From the NCBI RefSeq assembly GCF_029637605.1, contig NZ_CP121261.1, forward strand, positions 2,418,001-2,482,000: DNA of 64,000 nucleotides, read 5' to 3'. Under the pieces are notes generated by a model. It was given only the letters and a program-made list of their open reading frames with translations. It had not been told where the DNA came from and searched no databases. Positions 33,408 through 42,533 of this stretch are shown here, piece after piece; positions within the stretch are counted from its first letter, which is position 1; every line of letters starts with the position of its first letter. This DNA is from Achromobacter spanius (GTDB lineage Bacteria > Pseudomonadota > Gammaproteobacteria > Burkholderiales > Burkholderiaceae_B). Position numbers and translations under genes: made by a program.

Positions 33408-34286
33408 TCAGGGCCGAATGCGGCAATGCCCGCGTAGCGCGCCCACGGCGCCCGCCCCCCGTATGCGCAGCAAGGCCCCATCCAGCGGGCCCGTGGCGGT
33501 CAGGCGGCCACTGTCGCTGATGGTCGTGACGAAGATATCCGCCAGATCCGGACCACCGAAACAGAGCGATGCTGGGTGCGCCACCGGAAGGTCGATGCGG
33601 CGATCCAGCTTGCCGTCGGCATCGAACCGCGCAATGGCCGACGCATGCACCAGCGCGGTCCACAAGCCGCCATCGCGATCAAAGCAACAGCCGTCCGGGG
33701 CCGAGCCCAAGGGATCGGTGTCGATGAAAACTTCCGGGGATGACAAGCGGCCGGCCTCATCCATGCGGTAGCGAAACCCCTTGCGCTGCGCGCTATCGCA
33801 CACATGGAAATGTTGCCCGTCCGGATGCATGACCGGGCCGTTCACCACACCCAGCCCTTGCGCAATGCGGCTGACCCGGCCTTCCGTATCCACGCGATAC
33901 AAACCGCCCAGCGGCGCTTCGCCCGCTTGCCGGTGGATATGCATGGTGCCGGCCACGAAGCTGCCATCCGGTAGCGGCGCGCCATCGTTCAGGCGCAGAT
34001 GCGGATGGCTGTCGTCGATGCGTCCAATCGTGCGCAACGCGCCGTCCGACAGCCGAAGCAGCGCAAAGCTTTCTTTCAGCGCCACGATGATTTCATCATC
34101 ACCGTTAAGCGCGAACGAGCCCACCGGCGCGGGCAACAACCATTCACGCATGGTGCCACTATCCGGATTGATGCTTAGCAACTGCCCGCTGCGGCAGTCC
34201 AGCATCCACAAGACATTGCCGGCCGCGTCCCACACCGGGCACTCGCCCAGCGCCGCGCGAACCGTGCCGATACGTTCGATCTGCAT
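33408..34286 (-). CDS. SMP-30/gluconolactonase-family lactonase
   Basis: A 292-residue six-bladed beta-propeller calcium-dependent lactonase of the SMP-30/regucalcin type. The first metal ligand Glu is in LGECPVWD, the Asn/Asp ligands are in LRLNDGAPLPDGSFVAGTMH, and PDGCCFDRDGGLWTALVHAS is the final blade. It hydrolyses sugar or other lactones. The start is set at MQIERIGTVRAALGEC, where family members begin; the long upstream frame is not homologous to the family. It is convergent with the LysR gene and divergent from the CoA operon. Confidence 0.88.
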   Translation of the reverse strand: MQIERIGTVRAALGECPVWDAAGNVLWMLDCRSGQLLSINPDSGTMREWLLPAPVGSFALNGDDEIIVALKESFALLRLSDGALRTIGRIDDSHPHLRLNDGAPLPDGSFVAGTMHIHRQAGEAPLGGLYRVDTEGRVSRIAQGLGVVNGPVMHPDGQHFHVCDSAQRKGFRYRMDEAGRLSSPEVFIDTDPLGSAPDGCCFDRDGGLWTALVHASAIARFDADGKLDRRIDLPVAHPASLCFGGPDLADIFVTTISDSGRLTATGPLDGALLRIRGAGAVGALRGHCRIRP

Positions 34287-34501
34287 CAGCCAACCGCCCC
34301 TGTTCTGCTCGTCCGGCGGACGAATTCCCAAGCCATGGTATCGGCTTGAACCGCGCGGGAATATGCCGCTTTCATGCAGAACACAACCAACATTTTTGGC
34401 CTGAATCCTGGGCAATACCCGTCCATATAATCCAAAAAAGGCCGGCCGCCCCGCGCTGAAAACAGGGCTAGACCGGTCCATCGGACTCTAGGAGACACGT
34501 C

Positions 34502-34567
34502 ATGCAGCATGCCACCGGCGCCCTGCGCGCCCTCGCCTTTTCCCCGACCTACAAGGTGCCCACATGA
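34502..34567 (+). CDS. 21-residue leader ORF translationally coupled to the enoyl-CoA hydratase
   Basis: A short ORF starting MQHATGALRA and ending KVPT has AGGAGA (34490-34495) 6 bases before its ATG, the best ribosome site in the region. Its stop overlaps the enoyl-CoA hydratase start as ATGA. It is basic and slightly hydrophobic with no domain. It could set translation of the operon by coupling or act as a leader peptide. A chance ORF cannot be excluded. Confidence 0.5.
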   Translation: MQHATGALRALAFSPTYKVPT

Positions 34568-35334
34568 GCGAGGCCACCGTCACCCTGGAAGTCAACGAAG
34601 GCGTTGCGCTGGTCACGCTGAACAGCCCGCCCGTCAATGCCCTGAACCGCGCCATGCGCCGCCGCATGGTCGCCATCTTCGACGAAATATCCGAACGCGA
34701 CGACATACGCTGCGCGGTGCTGACGGGCCACGGCAAGGTGTTCTGCGCCGGGGCTGACTTGAAAGACCGTCCCAACGCCGACATCGCCGGCGACTTCCTG
34801 GAACACAACCGCATCACCCGCGAAACCGGCAACGCCATCAAGGAATGCGCCAAGCCCGTGATTGCCGCCGTCAATGGCGCGGCGCTGGGCGCGGGCATGG
34901 GGGTGATGGCCGCGTGCGACATCATGTACGCATCGGACAACGCCACCTTCGGCATGCCCGAGATCAACGTGGGCCTGGCGGGCGGCGCGTCCATGTTGCG
35001 CACGCTGGTGGGCCGATCAACCTTGCGCCGCATGTTCTTCACCGGCCAGCGTCTGAGCGCGCACGACCTCTTGCGCCGCAACGTGCTGGAAGACGTACTA
35101 CCGCCCGACCAGTTGCTGCCGACGGCGTTGGCCCTGGCGCACGAAATCGCATCCAAGGCGCCGCTGGCGGTGCTGTACGCCAAGCGCGCGGCCAACATGG
35201 TTGACCTGATGCCGCAGCGTGATGCCTACCGCTTCGAGCAGGACTTCACGATGACGCTGGCCAAGACGGAAGACGCCCGCGAAGCGCGCATGGCTTTCCT
35301 GGAAAAGCGCCAGCCGCAATTCAAGGGACGCTGA
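34564..35334 (+). CDS. Enoyl-CoA hydratase/isomerase family protein
   Basis: A 256-residue crotonase-fold enzyme. The oxyanion-hole segments VFCAGADLKDRP (about 60-71) and NGAALGAGMGVMAACDIMYASD (about 103-124) are intact. It adds water across the double bond of an enoyl-CoA or carries out a related CoA chemistry. It opens a seven-gene unit with almost no spacing. A weak AAGGTG site precedes the ATG, and coupling to the upstream short ORF may assist initiation. Confidence 0.93.
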   Translation: MSEATVTLEVNEGVALVTLNSPPVNALNRAMRRRMVAIFDEISERDDIRCAVLTGHGKVFCAGADLKDRPNADIAGDFLEHNRITRETGNAIKECAKPVIAAVNGAALGAGMGVMAACDIMYASDNATFGMPEINVGLAGGASMLRTLVGRSTLRRMFFTGQRLSAHDLLRRNVLEDVLPPDQLLPTALALAHEIASKAPLAVLYAKRAANMVDLMPQRDAYRFEQDFTMTLAKTEDAREARMAFLEKRQPQFKGR

Positions 35335-35336
35335 AC

Positions 35337-37625
35337 ATGGCGCAGACCGCACAAGCGCACAGCGCCCAGCAACATAGCCCCCAACGACATAGCCCCCAAC
35401 GCGCGGGCGCCGGGCTGGCGCCGTTTTTCAAGGCAAGCAGCATCGCCGTCGTGGGCGCGTCGGATGACGTCACCAAGATCGGCGGCCGGCCCGTGCAGAT
35501 GTTGATCAAGCACGGCTATGCCGGCGCCGTGTACCCCATCAACCCCAAGGGCGGTGTCATCCAGGGCTTGCCCGCCTACGCCTCGGTGCGCGACACGCCT
35601 TCTGCTCCCGAGCTGGCTATCCTGGCGGTGCCCGCCGCCGCCACGCCCGCCGCGTTGCGCGACTGCGCGGCGCGCGGCACCAAGGCCGCCATCGTGCTGT
35701 CGGCCGGCTTCACCGAAGCAGGCCCTGCCGGCACCGCGCTGCAAGCCGAGCTGGTCGCCATTGCGCGAGAACACGGCATGCGCGTGCTGGGGCCGAACTG
35801 CCTGGGCGCGGTCAATGTGGCCGACCGCCTGATCGGCTCGTTCTCGATCGCGCTGGAAGAACACATGCCGCCCTTTGGGCACGCGGGTATCGTGTCGCAG
35901 TCGGGCAATGTGGGCAGCCACACCATGCAAAGCGTGGCCCGACGCGGCATGGGCGTCAGCCGCTTCATCGCGACCGGCAACGAGGCGGACGTGGACGTGG
36001 CCGACGGCATCGCCGCGCTGGCCGACGACCCGGACACGCACATCATCCTGTGCTGCATGGAGACCTGCCGCGACGCCACCAAACTGATCAGCGCGCTGCG
36101 CCTGGCGCGCCAGCGCGGCAAACCGGTCATCGTGCTGAAGATCGGCTCCACCGAAAAGGGCCAGCAGGCGGCCGCGTCGCACACGGGCGCGCTGACCGGA
36201 TCCGATGCCGTCATCGACGCCGTCTTCCGCCGCCATGGCGTGTTGCGCGTGCGCTCGGTGGAAGCGCTGATCGACATCGGCCACGCGGCGTCGATGCTGA
36301 TGCCGAACCGGCTGCCGCGCAACGACGCGGCAACTCTGGTGGCGGCCTCGGGCGGCTTTGGCATCATGATGGCCGACGCCATGAGCGAGGCCGGGATGAC
36401 GCTGCCCGCGCTGGCGCCGCTGACGCAGCAACGCATCCACGAAGCGGTGCCCACCGCCAGCACCGGCAACCCGGTCGACGCGTCTGCGCAGATGTCGAGC
36501 CGGCCAGACATTCTGCTGAAGATGCTGACCGCGCTGCTGGAAGACCCTTCAGACAGTTCGCTGGTGTTGTTCATGTCGCTGTCGCTATACAACACGCGGC
36601 TGCGCGGCATCTACCTGGAAGCGCTGGCGCAGGTACGCGCCAGCCATCCGGATCGCCTGCTGATGATCATCAGCCAGGGGCCGGCGGACGCCATCGAACA
36701 GATCAACGCGCTGGGCATCCCCGTGTTCGCCAGCATCGACGCCGCCGCGACGGGCTTGTCGGGATTGGCACGGCTGGGGCAGTTGCGTGCGATGGGCGGG
36801 GCTGACATTGCGGCTGGGGCCGGTTCCACGGCGGCAACACCGCTTGCAGAGCCCGCCGACGCTTCGATTGCAGCCGTCGACAATTCGCCCCCCGCCCCTT
36901 CCGCCGTCGACCCCATCGTCTTCAAGAATGAGTTCCACGCCAAGCAGGCGCTCGGCAACGCGGGCATCGACGTGCCGCGCGAAGTGATTGCCACGGACGC
37001 CGACGCGGCGGTTCGCGCCGCCGACGCCATCGGCTACCCCGTCGTGCTGAAGATCACGTCGGAAGACGTGGCGCACAAGACCGAGGCGGGTGGCGTGGCG
37101 CTAAATGTGGCCGATGCGCAAGCCGTGCGCACAGCCCATGCGCGCATTCTTGCCAACGTGGCGCGCCACGCGCCCGCCGCCCGCATCGACGGCGTGCTGG
37201 TGGCGCCGATGCTGCGCGGCGGCACGGAGATGATCGCGGGCGTGTCGCAAGACCCGGTCTTCGGGCCGATCGTCATGGTGGGCATGGGCGGCATCTTCGC
37301 CGAAGTGTTGAACGACGTGGCGGTGCAGGCCGCGCCCGTCACCGAAGACGAGGCGATGGCGATGATCCGTTCCCTGAAGATGTTCCCGATTCTGGACGGT
37401 GCGCGCGGGCAGCCCAAGGCCGACGTGGCCGCCGCCGCGCGCAGCGTGGCCCGCCTGTCGGAATTCGCGTTCCGGCACCGCGACGACATCGCCGACATCG
37501 ACATGAACCCCATTCTGGTACGGCCACAGGGCCAGGGCGTGGTGGTGCTGGACGCGTTGATGATTCCGCGCGCCGCACCTGAGCCTGCGCTCGCGCCGGC
37601 GCCCGTACTGCAAGGACAAGCATGA
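35337..37625 (+). CDS. NDP-forming acyl-CoA synthetase (acetate-CoA ligase family)
   Basis: A 762-residue fusion with a CoA-binding domain (about 30-125: SIAVVGASDDVTKIGGRP), succinyl-CoA-ligase-like flavodoxin domains (about 165-460, containing QSGNVGSHTMQSVARRGMGVSRFIATGNEADVDVAD) and a C-terminal ATP-grasp domain (about 525-745, VVLKITSEDVAHKTEAGGVAL). It activates a carboxylate to its CoA ester with ATP or GTP hydrolysed to the NDP. It probably performs the entry step for the acid degraded by this operon. It begins two bases after the hydratase stop and overlaps the next gene by four. Confidence 0.92.
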   Translation: MAQTAQAHSAQQHSPQRHSPQRAGAGLAPFFKASSIAVVGASDDVTKIGGRPVQMLIKHGYAGAVYPINPKGGVIQGLPAYASVRDTPSAPELAILAVPAAATPAALRDCAARGTKAAIVLSAGFTEAGPAGTALQAELVAIAREHGMRVLGPNCLGAVNVADRLIGSFSIALEEHMPPFGHAGIVSQSGNVGSHTMQSVARRGMGVSRFIATGNEADVDVADGIAALADDPDTHIILCCMETCRDATKLISALRLARQRGKPVIVLKIGSTEKGQQAAASHTGALTGSDAVIDAVFRRHGVLRVRSVEALIDIGHAASMLMPNRLPRNDAATLVAASGGFGIMMADAMSEAGMTLPALAPLTQQRIHEAVPTASTGNPVDASAQMSSRPDILLKMLTALLEDPSDSSLVLFMSLSLYNTRLRGIYLEALAQVRASHPDRLLMIISQGPADAIEQINALGIPVFASIDAAATGLSGLARLGQLRAMGGADIAAGAGSTAATPLAEPADASIAAVDNSPPAPSAVDPIVFKNEFHAKQALGNAGIDVPREVIATDADAAVRAADAIGYPVVLKITSEDVAHKTEAGGVALNVADAQAVRTAHARILANVARHAPAARIDGVLVAPMLRGGTEMIAGVSQDPVFGPIVMVGMGGIFAEVLNDVAVQAAPVTEDEAMAMIRSLKMFPILDGARGQPKADVAAAARSVARLSEFAFRHRDDIADIDMNPILVRPQGQGVVVLDALMIPRAAPEPALAPAPVLQGQA

Positions 37626-38827
37626 ACTTCGAACAACAGGTGATCGTTCCCGACCCCGCCTCGGGCGTCGAGGTCTACCGGCAACACGCGCGCAACTGGC
37701 TGCGCGCCAATCTGCCGGATTTCATGCGCGCGGACAGCCTGGACTGGCGCGCGGCCACGCTGGCCGAAAGCAGCGCCTGGGAAGCGGCGATGCACCAGGC
37801 CGGCCTGGCCGGCATGACCTGGCCCAAGGCCTATGGTGGTCACGGGCTGACCCTGCGCGAGCATCTGGCGGTGAACAAGGAAATCGGTGCGCTGCCGATG
37901 CCGGAAAGCGTCAGCTCCATCGGCAAGGAACTGGCCGGCCCCATCATCATGGCCGTCGGCGACGAGGTCCAGAAGCAGGCCTTCCTGCCCGAAATCCTGA
38001 CGATGCGGCAGTTCTGGTGCCAGGGTTTTTCCGAACCGGACGCGGGTTCGGACCTGGCGCGGCTGCGCACGAAGGCCGTGCAGGAAGGTGAGCATTGGCG
38101 CATCAACGGCCAGAAGATCTGGACCAGCGGCGCGGCCAAGGCGCATTACTGCCTGCTGCTGACCCGCACCGGCACCGTGGCGGACAAGCACCGGGGGCTG
38201 CTGATGTTCGCCGTGCCGATGGACACGCCGGGCATCCGCGTGGTGCCGATCAAGTCGATTGACGGCAAAGAGTCATTCGCCGAAGTCTTCTTCGACGACG
38301 TGATCGTGCCCGACAGCGCGCGCCTGGGCGCACCGGACGAAGGCTGGAACGCCGCCATCCGCGTGCTGTCGATCGAACGCGCCACCAACCGCATGTACCG
38401 CCCCTGGCGCTTCGAATGCGAACTGCGCCAGTTGATCGCGGCGTGCAAATCCGACATCCGGCTTGCCGCGACGCTGGACGATGGCTACGTGCAACGTCGC
38501 GTCGGCGACCTGGTCGCCGAGATCGACGGATTGAAGGGGCTGGTCGAACTGACGGTTGAACGCATGCTGCGCGGTGAATCCATCGGCGCGCGCGGGTCCT
38601 TGACCAAGCTGTATTGGTCCGAATGCCATCAGGCGTTTGCCGGCCTGGCGCTATCGCTGCTGTCGCAGGTGGGGCCGCATTCCAGCCCCTTGGCGCGGCG
38701 CGCCCACCAGGCCTTTACCAACGCGTATCTGTTCGCGCGCGCCGAGACGATCTACGCCGGCACCACGGAAGTGCAGCTGGATGTGATTGCGCAGCGCGTC
38801 ATGAACCTACCCAAGGATTTGACATGA
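37622..38827 (+). CDS. Acyl-CoA dehydrogenase, large partner
   Basis: A 401-residue acyl-CoA dehydrogenase. The FAD-binding segment CQGFSEPDAGSDLARLRTKA is at about 138-157, followed by WTSGAAKAHYCLLLTRT, and the C-terminal YAGTTEVQLDVIAQRV block. It introduces a double bond into an acyl-CoA. It overlaps both neighbours with ATGA junctions. It is followed by a shorter second acyl-CoA dehydrogenase. Such pairs often form heteromers acting on bulky or cyclic acyl-CoAs, as in steroid breakdown. Confidence 0.92.
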   Translation: MNFEQQVIVPDPASGVEVYRQHARNWLRANLPDFMRADSLDWRAATLAESSAWEAAMHQAGLAGMTWPKAYGGHGLTLREHLAVNKEIGALPMPESVSSIGKELAGPIIMAVGDEVQKQAFLPEILTMRQFWCQGFSEPDAGSDLARLRTKAVQEGEHWRINGQKIWTSGAAKAHYCLLLTRTGTVADKHRGLLMFAVPMDTPGIRVVPIKSIDGKESFAEVFFDDVIVPDSARLGAPDEGWNAAIRVLSIERATNRMYRPWRFECELRQLIAACKSDIRLAATLDDGYVQRRVGDLVAEIDGLKGLVELTVERMLRGESIGARGSLTKLYWSECHQAFAGLALSLLSQVGPHSSPLARRAHQAFTNAYLFARAETIYAGTTEVQLDVIAQRVMNLPKDLT

Positions 38828-39768
38828 GTAGCGAAGAACTGCGTCCCGAAGAGTTCGCGCAAGCCGCCGACGCGGCCATTGCCGATGCGCTGTCGCGCCA
38901 GCATCCGCATGCGATGGCCGCCGTGCTTGCCCAGGCGGGCCTGTGCGGCGTGATGGCTGACGAGGCTGACGGCGGCCTGGGCCTGGACTTGGCGTTTGCC
39001 CTGCCCATCGCCCACGCGGCGGGCCGGCTGCAACTGCCCTTGCCGCTGGCCGAGCAGATCTTGCTTGCCCAAGCGTTGTCCGGCACGCCGCACGCCGCTG
39101 CGCTGGTGGCGGGCGAACGGCTGGCCGGCATTGCCTGGCAAGGCAGCTTGCAGGAAGGCAGCGCCCGGCTGGACCATGGGCCGGCGGACTGGGTGTTGGT
39201 GGCAGACGGCGACGGCGCGGCGCTGGTCGATGTCAGCGATGCCACGCACGAGCCTCAAGCAACGCTGGACCCGGAGCATCCGCAAGTGTGGTTAGCGCTG
39301 GAAGGCGCGCCGGTGCTGGCGCGACTTGATGCGCAGGCTTGGCGCGCGTTGCAAGGCTCGGCCCGGTTGCTGCTGGCCGAATTCGCCAACGGCGCGGCCG
39401 AAGGGGCGCTGCAAGCCGCCGCCAGCTACTTGGCTACGCGCGTGCAATTCGGCCGTCCGCTGTCGGCCAAGCAGGCCGTGCGGCATCTGCTGGCGCGCAT
39501 GCGCCTGGTGCAGGACGTGTCCAGCGCCGCCATTCGCCGCGCAATGCACACCGACGAATTCGGCGCGCCGCGCGACACCCGGCCCGCGCTGGCCGGCGCC
39601 ATCGCCAACGCCGCCTTCGTCATCGAGAAAGCCATCCACCTGCACGGCGGCATGGGCTTCACCTGGGAGCTGCCCTTGCACCCCGCGCTGCGCGCGGTAC
39701 GCAAGCTGGATGCGGCGTTCAGCGGCTTGTCGCGCGCAACGGGCCGCGCATTCATTGAATCGGTGTAG
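38824..39768 (+). CDS. Acyl-CoA dehydrogenase, short partner
   Basis: A 314-residue protein with acyl-CoA dehydrogenase N- and C-terminal regions (AGLCGVMADEADGGLGLDL; QFGRPLSAKQAVRHLLARM; HLHGGMGFTWELPLHPALR). The middle beta-domain is reduced, so it is about 70 residues shorter than usual. It is probably the structural or second half of a heteromeric enzyme with the preceding gene. The start is fixed by the ATGA overlap with that gene. Confidence 0.9.
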   Translation: MSSEELRPEEFAQAADAAIADALSRQHPHAMAAVLAQAGLCGVMADEADGGLGLDLAFALPIAHAAGRLQLPLPLAEQILLAQALSGTPHAAALVAGERLAGIAWQGSLQEGSARLDHGPADWVLVADGDGAALVDVSDATHEPQATLDPEHPQVWLALEGAPVLARLDAQAWRALQGSARLLLAEFANGAAEGALQAAASYLATRVQFGRPLSAKQAVRHLLARMRLVQDVSSAAIRRAMHTDEFGAPRDTRPALAGAIANAAFVIEKAIHLHGGMGFTWELPLHPALRAVRKLDAAFSGLSRATGRAFIESV

Positions 39769-39777
39769 GAAGAAACC

Positions 39778-40536
39778 ATGCAACAGGATCTGGTTGGGCG
39801 CGTTGCGCTCGTCACCGGCGCAGGCGCCGGCATCGGCCGCGCCACGGCTCGCGCGCTTGCCGCGCGCGGCGCTGTCGTGGGCATCAACGATTTAAAACAG
39901 GACCTGGTGGATGCGGCTGTCGCCGACATCAACGCCGCCGGCGGCAAGGCGTTTGCGGTGGTGCAGAACGTATCGTCGCGCGAAGGCATCGCGCAGGCCG
40001 TGCGCCAGGCAGCCGAACATGGTTCGCGCTTTGACATCCTGGTCAACAACGCGGCCTGGGTACGCTACCAAAGCGCCGCCGAGATCCAGGCCGACACGAT
40101 GGACCGCATGCTGGACATCGGTTTCAAGGCGGTGATCTGGGGCATCCAGGCGGCCGCCGAGGCGATGGACCCGGAACGCGGAGGCGCGATCGTCAACGTG
40201 GCGTCCACCGCCGCGCTGAAATCCGCACCCGCGTCGATGGTGTATTCAGGCATCAAGGCCGGGGTGCTGGGCATTACGCGCGCGGCCGCGGCCGAGCTGG
40301 GCGGACGCGGCATTCGCGTCAACGCCGTCTGCCCCTCGGCCGTGCCGACGGAAGGCACGCAGCGCAACCGCAACGCCGAACGCGACGCGCGTCGCATCGC
40401 CAGCACGCCGATGGGGAGGCTGGGCACGGTGGAGGACGTGGCCAGCGGCATTGCCTTCCTGGCCAGCGACGAAGCCCGCTTCATCACGGCGCAGGCGCTG
40501 GTGGTGGACGGCGGCATCACGTTCACCACGCTCTGA
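39778..40536 (+). CDS. SDR-family oxidoreductase
   Basis: A 252-residue classical short-chain dehydrogenase: TGAGAGIGRATARALAARGA (12-31), NNAAW, Ser in NVASTAALKSAP, Tyr/Lys in YSGIKAG, and a C-terminal VVDGGITFTTL. It probably oxidises the hydroxyacyl-CoA or a hydroxyl on the ring or chain of the operon's substrate. AGGAAG precedes the ATG. It overlaps the next SDR gene by one base. Confidence 0.93.
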   Translation: MQQDLVGRVALVTGAGAGIGRATARALAARGAVVGINDLKQDLVDAAVADINAAGGKAFAVVQNVSSREGIAQAVRQAAEHGSRFDILVNNAAWVRYQSAAEIQADTMDRMLDIGFKAVIWGIQAAAEAMDPERGGAIVNVASTAALKSAPASMVYSGIKAGVLGITRAAAAELGGRGIRVNAVCPSAVPTEGTQRNRNAERDARRIASTPMGRLGTVEDVASGIAFLASDEARFITAQALVVDGGITFTTL

Positions 40537-41789
40537 TGGAAACGGTGCTGTTGACGGGCGCGGCCAGCGGCATCGGCCGCGCCACGGCCTGGCGGCTGGC
40601 CCGGCTGGGGCGACGCTGCGTGCTGGTGGACCGCAATGCGGAAGCGCTGGAGGGGTTGCTGGCGGCGCTGCGCGCGGCGGCATTGAGCGCCGATTCCTTG
40701 AACGCCGGAGCCGCGCACGTCTCTGGATCGCTGCCTGCCGCGTCGGCCACCACCAAGCTCGAACATCTTGCCCGCGTCGCGGACCTGACCGATCCTGGCC
40801 AGATCAACGCGCTGGCCGACGACATGCCGCCGCTGGATGCCATCATCAACAACGCGGGCATGACGGACGCCAGCAATCTGCCCGCCGTCGACCAAGCCGA
40901 TGACAACTGGCAGCGGCTGCTGGACCTGAACCTGCACGCGCCGGCACGGCTGCTGCGCGCCCTGCACGGACGGTTGACGCGGCATGCACGCATCGTCAAT
41001 GTGGCCTCAGGCGCGGGGCTGCGCGCGATTCCGATGCGAGGGGCGTATAGCCCCAGCAAGGCCGGACTGATCGCGCAAACCCAAGCCTTGGCCCTGGCGC
41101 ACCCGGAACGTCGCGTCAGCGTGCTGTGTCCCGGATTCGTGCAAACAGAGCTGGTCGACGGACTGATCGCATCCGGCCGACTGGACCCCGTGCGCGCGGT
41201 CGCCAAGATTCCGTTGGGCCGATTGGCCGCCCCCGAGGAAATCGCCTGCGCCCTGGCCTTTCTGGCCAGCGACCACGCGGCACTCGTCTCGGGCGGCCGC
41301 TTGTCAGTGGACGGCGGATCGTCGGTGTTTGGCGGCAGCCAGGCCTATGCCCCCAGCGGCATCGCGCAAGCGTCCTGTGATACGCCGTTGTCCTTGACCG
41401 TGCATGGCCACTGGCCGGCGCTACGCGGCACGGACGTGCGCGACGGCTACCGCGCGATACTCGACGCCACCGTGTTGGCGAGCCCGCCCGGCGGGCGTCT
41501 GGCCGCCACCTTGGCCGCCGCCCGCCGCCATGGCGGGGGCGATGCGCCCGGCAGCCTGACGCTGCTCTTGCCACGCGCCGCTGACACGGATTGGGAACAC
41601 GCGGGGGACGACGCCGCTGCACGCATGCTGATCGCCACGCTCGCCTGCGAATGGGGGCCGCGCGCGCGGCGCATCAACGCCGTCGAAATCGCCTCGGCGG
41701 AGCCGAACCCCGCGCTATCGCCGCTGCTGCGCTTCGTAGCCGGCGCAGAATCCCAATACCTGACCGGACAAACGCTATGCACCCACTAG
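40536..41789 (+). CDS. SDR fused to a truncated second SDR-like half
   Basis: A 417-residue protein. Residues about 1-265 form a complete SDR: TGAASGIGRATAWRLARLG, NNAGMTD, Ser in VASGAGL, Tyr/Lys in YSPSKAG, and VDGGSSVFGGSQ. The remaining 150 residues resemble the back half of a second SDR (LIATLACEWGPRARRINAVEIA, ending FVAGAESQYLTGQTLCTH) without its own cofactor motif or catalytic Tyr. Normal SDRs are about 250 residues. The second half may be structural or a degenerate duplicate. It overlaps the CMD-like gene by 13 bases. Confidence 0.85.
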   Translation: METVLLTGAASGIGRATAWRLARLGRRCVLVDRNAEALEGLLAALRAAALSADSLNAGAAHVSGSLPAASATTKLEHLARVADLTDPGQINALADDMPPLDAIINNAGMTDASNLPAVDQADDNWQRLLDLNLHAPARLLRALHGRLTRHARIVNVASGAGLRAIPMRGAYSPSKAGLIAQTQALALAHPERRVSVLCPGFVQTELVDGLIASGRLDPVRAVAKIPLGRLAAPEEIACALAFLASDHAALVSGGRLSVDGGSSVFGGSQAYAPSGIAQASCDTPLSLTVHGHWPALRGTDVRDGYRAILDATVLASPPGGRLAATLAAARRHGGGDAPGSLTLLLPRAADTDWEHAGDDAAARMLIATLACEWGPRARRINAVEIASAEPNPALSPLLRFVAGAESQYLTGQTLCTH

Positions 41790-42529
41790 ACGACCGGGAT
41801 GCCATTAAATCGCGCTTCATCGCCGCACGCGGCTACTGGCGGCCATGGACCGAGGCGCTACTGCGCGCCAACCCCGCGTTTCTGTCGCACTACGCGGACT
41901 ACGCGGGGTATCCGGCGCGAACGGGGCCGTTGACTCCCCGCATGGTGGAACTGGTTTATGTGGCGCTGGACGCCTCGGCCACGCATCTGTACGAGCCCGG
42001 TCTGGCGACCCATCTGCGCATGGCACGCGAAGCCGGCGCCAGCGAAGCCGATGTGTTCGACGTGCTGCACCTGGTCACCGTGCAAGGCCTGAGCGCCGTG
42101 CTGCAAGCCGCCGACATGCTGCATCAAGCCGCCCCGGTCGCAGCCTTGCCCCCGGATGAAGCCCTTTGCGCCCGCATTCATGCGCGCTGGCCCGAGCAAG
42201 CACCAAGCCTGCTGCGACTGGCGGCGCAAGATCCTGGCTATGTGGCCGTGATGCTAGATTTTGTTGAAGGCGGCGCGCCGGCCGCTGGCTTGACACCCGC
42301 CGAGCGGCTATTGGTGCGCATCGCGCTGCACGCCTGCTTCACGCAGGCAGACCGCCAAACGTTGCAGACGCTGATCCCGCATGCGCTGGCCGAAGGCGTC
42401 GCGCGTGACGAGATCCTGCAAGTGATTCAGTTGGGCGCGCATCTGGCCGTGCATGGTGCGTCATTGGGCGCAACGGCTTACGCAAAGATGGCTGGTGGCG
42501 TTGCGCCACCGGCGGAAGGCCCCGTTTGA
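41777..42529 (+). CDS. Tandem carboxymuconolactone-decarboxylase-like protein
   Basis: A 250-residue protein with two CMD-fold repeats: PRMVELVYVALDASATHLYEPGLATHLRMAREAGASEADVFDVLHL (about 55-100), and PAERLLVRIALHACFTQADRQTLQTLI followed by RDEILQVIQLGAH (about 170-230). The CxxC redox pair of AhpD-like members is absent, so a lyase or decarboxylase-like role is more likely than a peroxidase one. It closes the CoA-thioester operon. The start is at MHPLDDRDAI inside the preceding gene. Confidence 0.83.
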   Translation: MHPLDDRDAIKSRFIAARGYWRPWTEALLRANPAFLSHYADYAGYPARTGPLTPRMVELVYVALDASATHLYEPGLATHLRMAREAGASEADVFDVLHLVTVQGLSAVLQAADMLHQAAPVAALPPDEALCARIHARWPEQAPSLLRLAAQDPGYVAVMLDFVEGGAPAAGLTPAERLLVRIALHACFTQADRQTLQTLIPHALAEGVARDEILQVIQLGAHLAVHGASLGATAYAKMAGGVAPPAEGPV

Positions 42530-42533
42530 CCCG

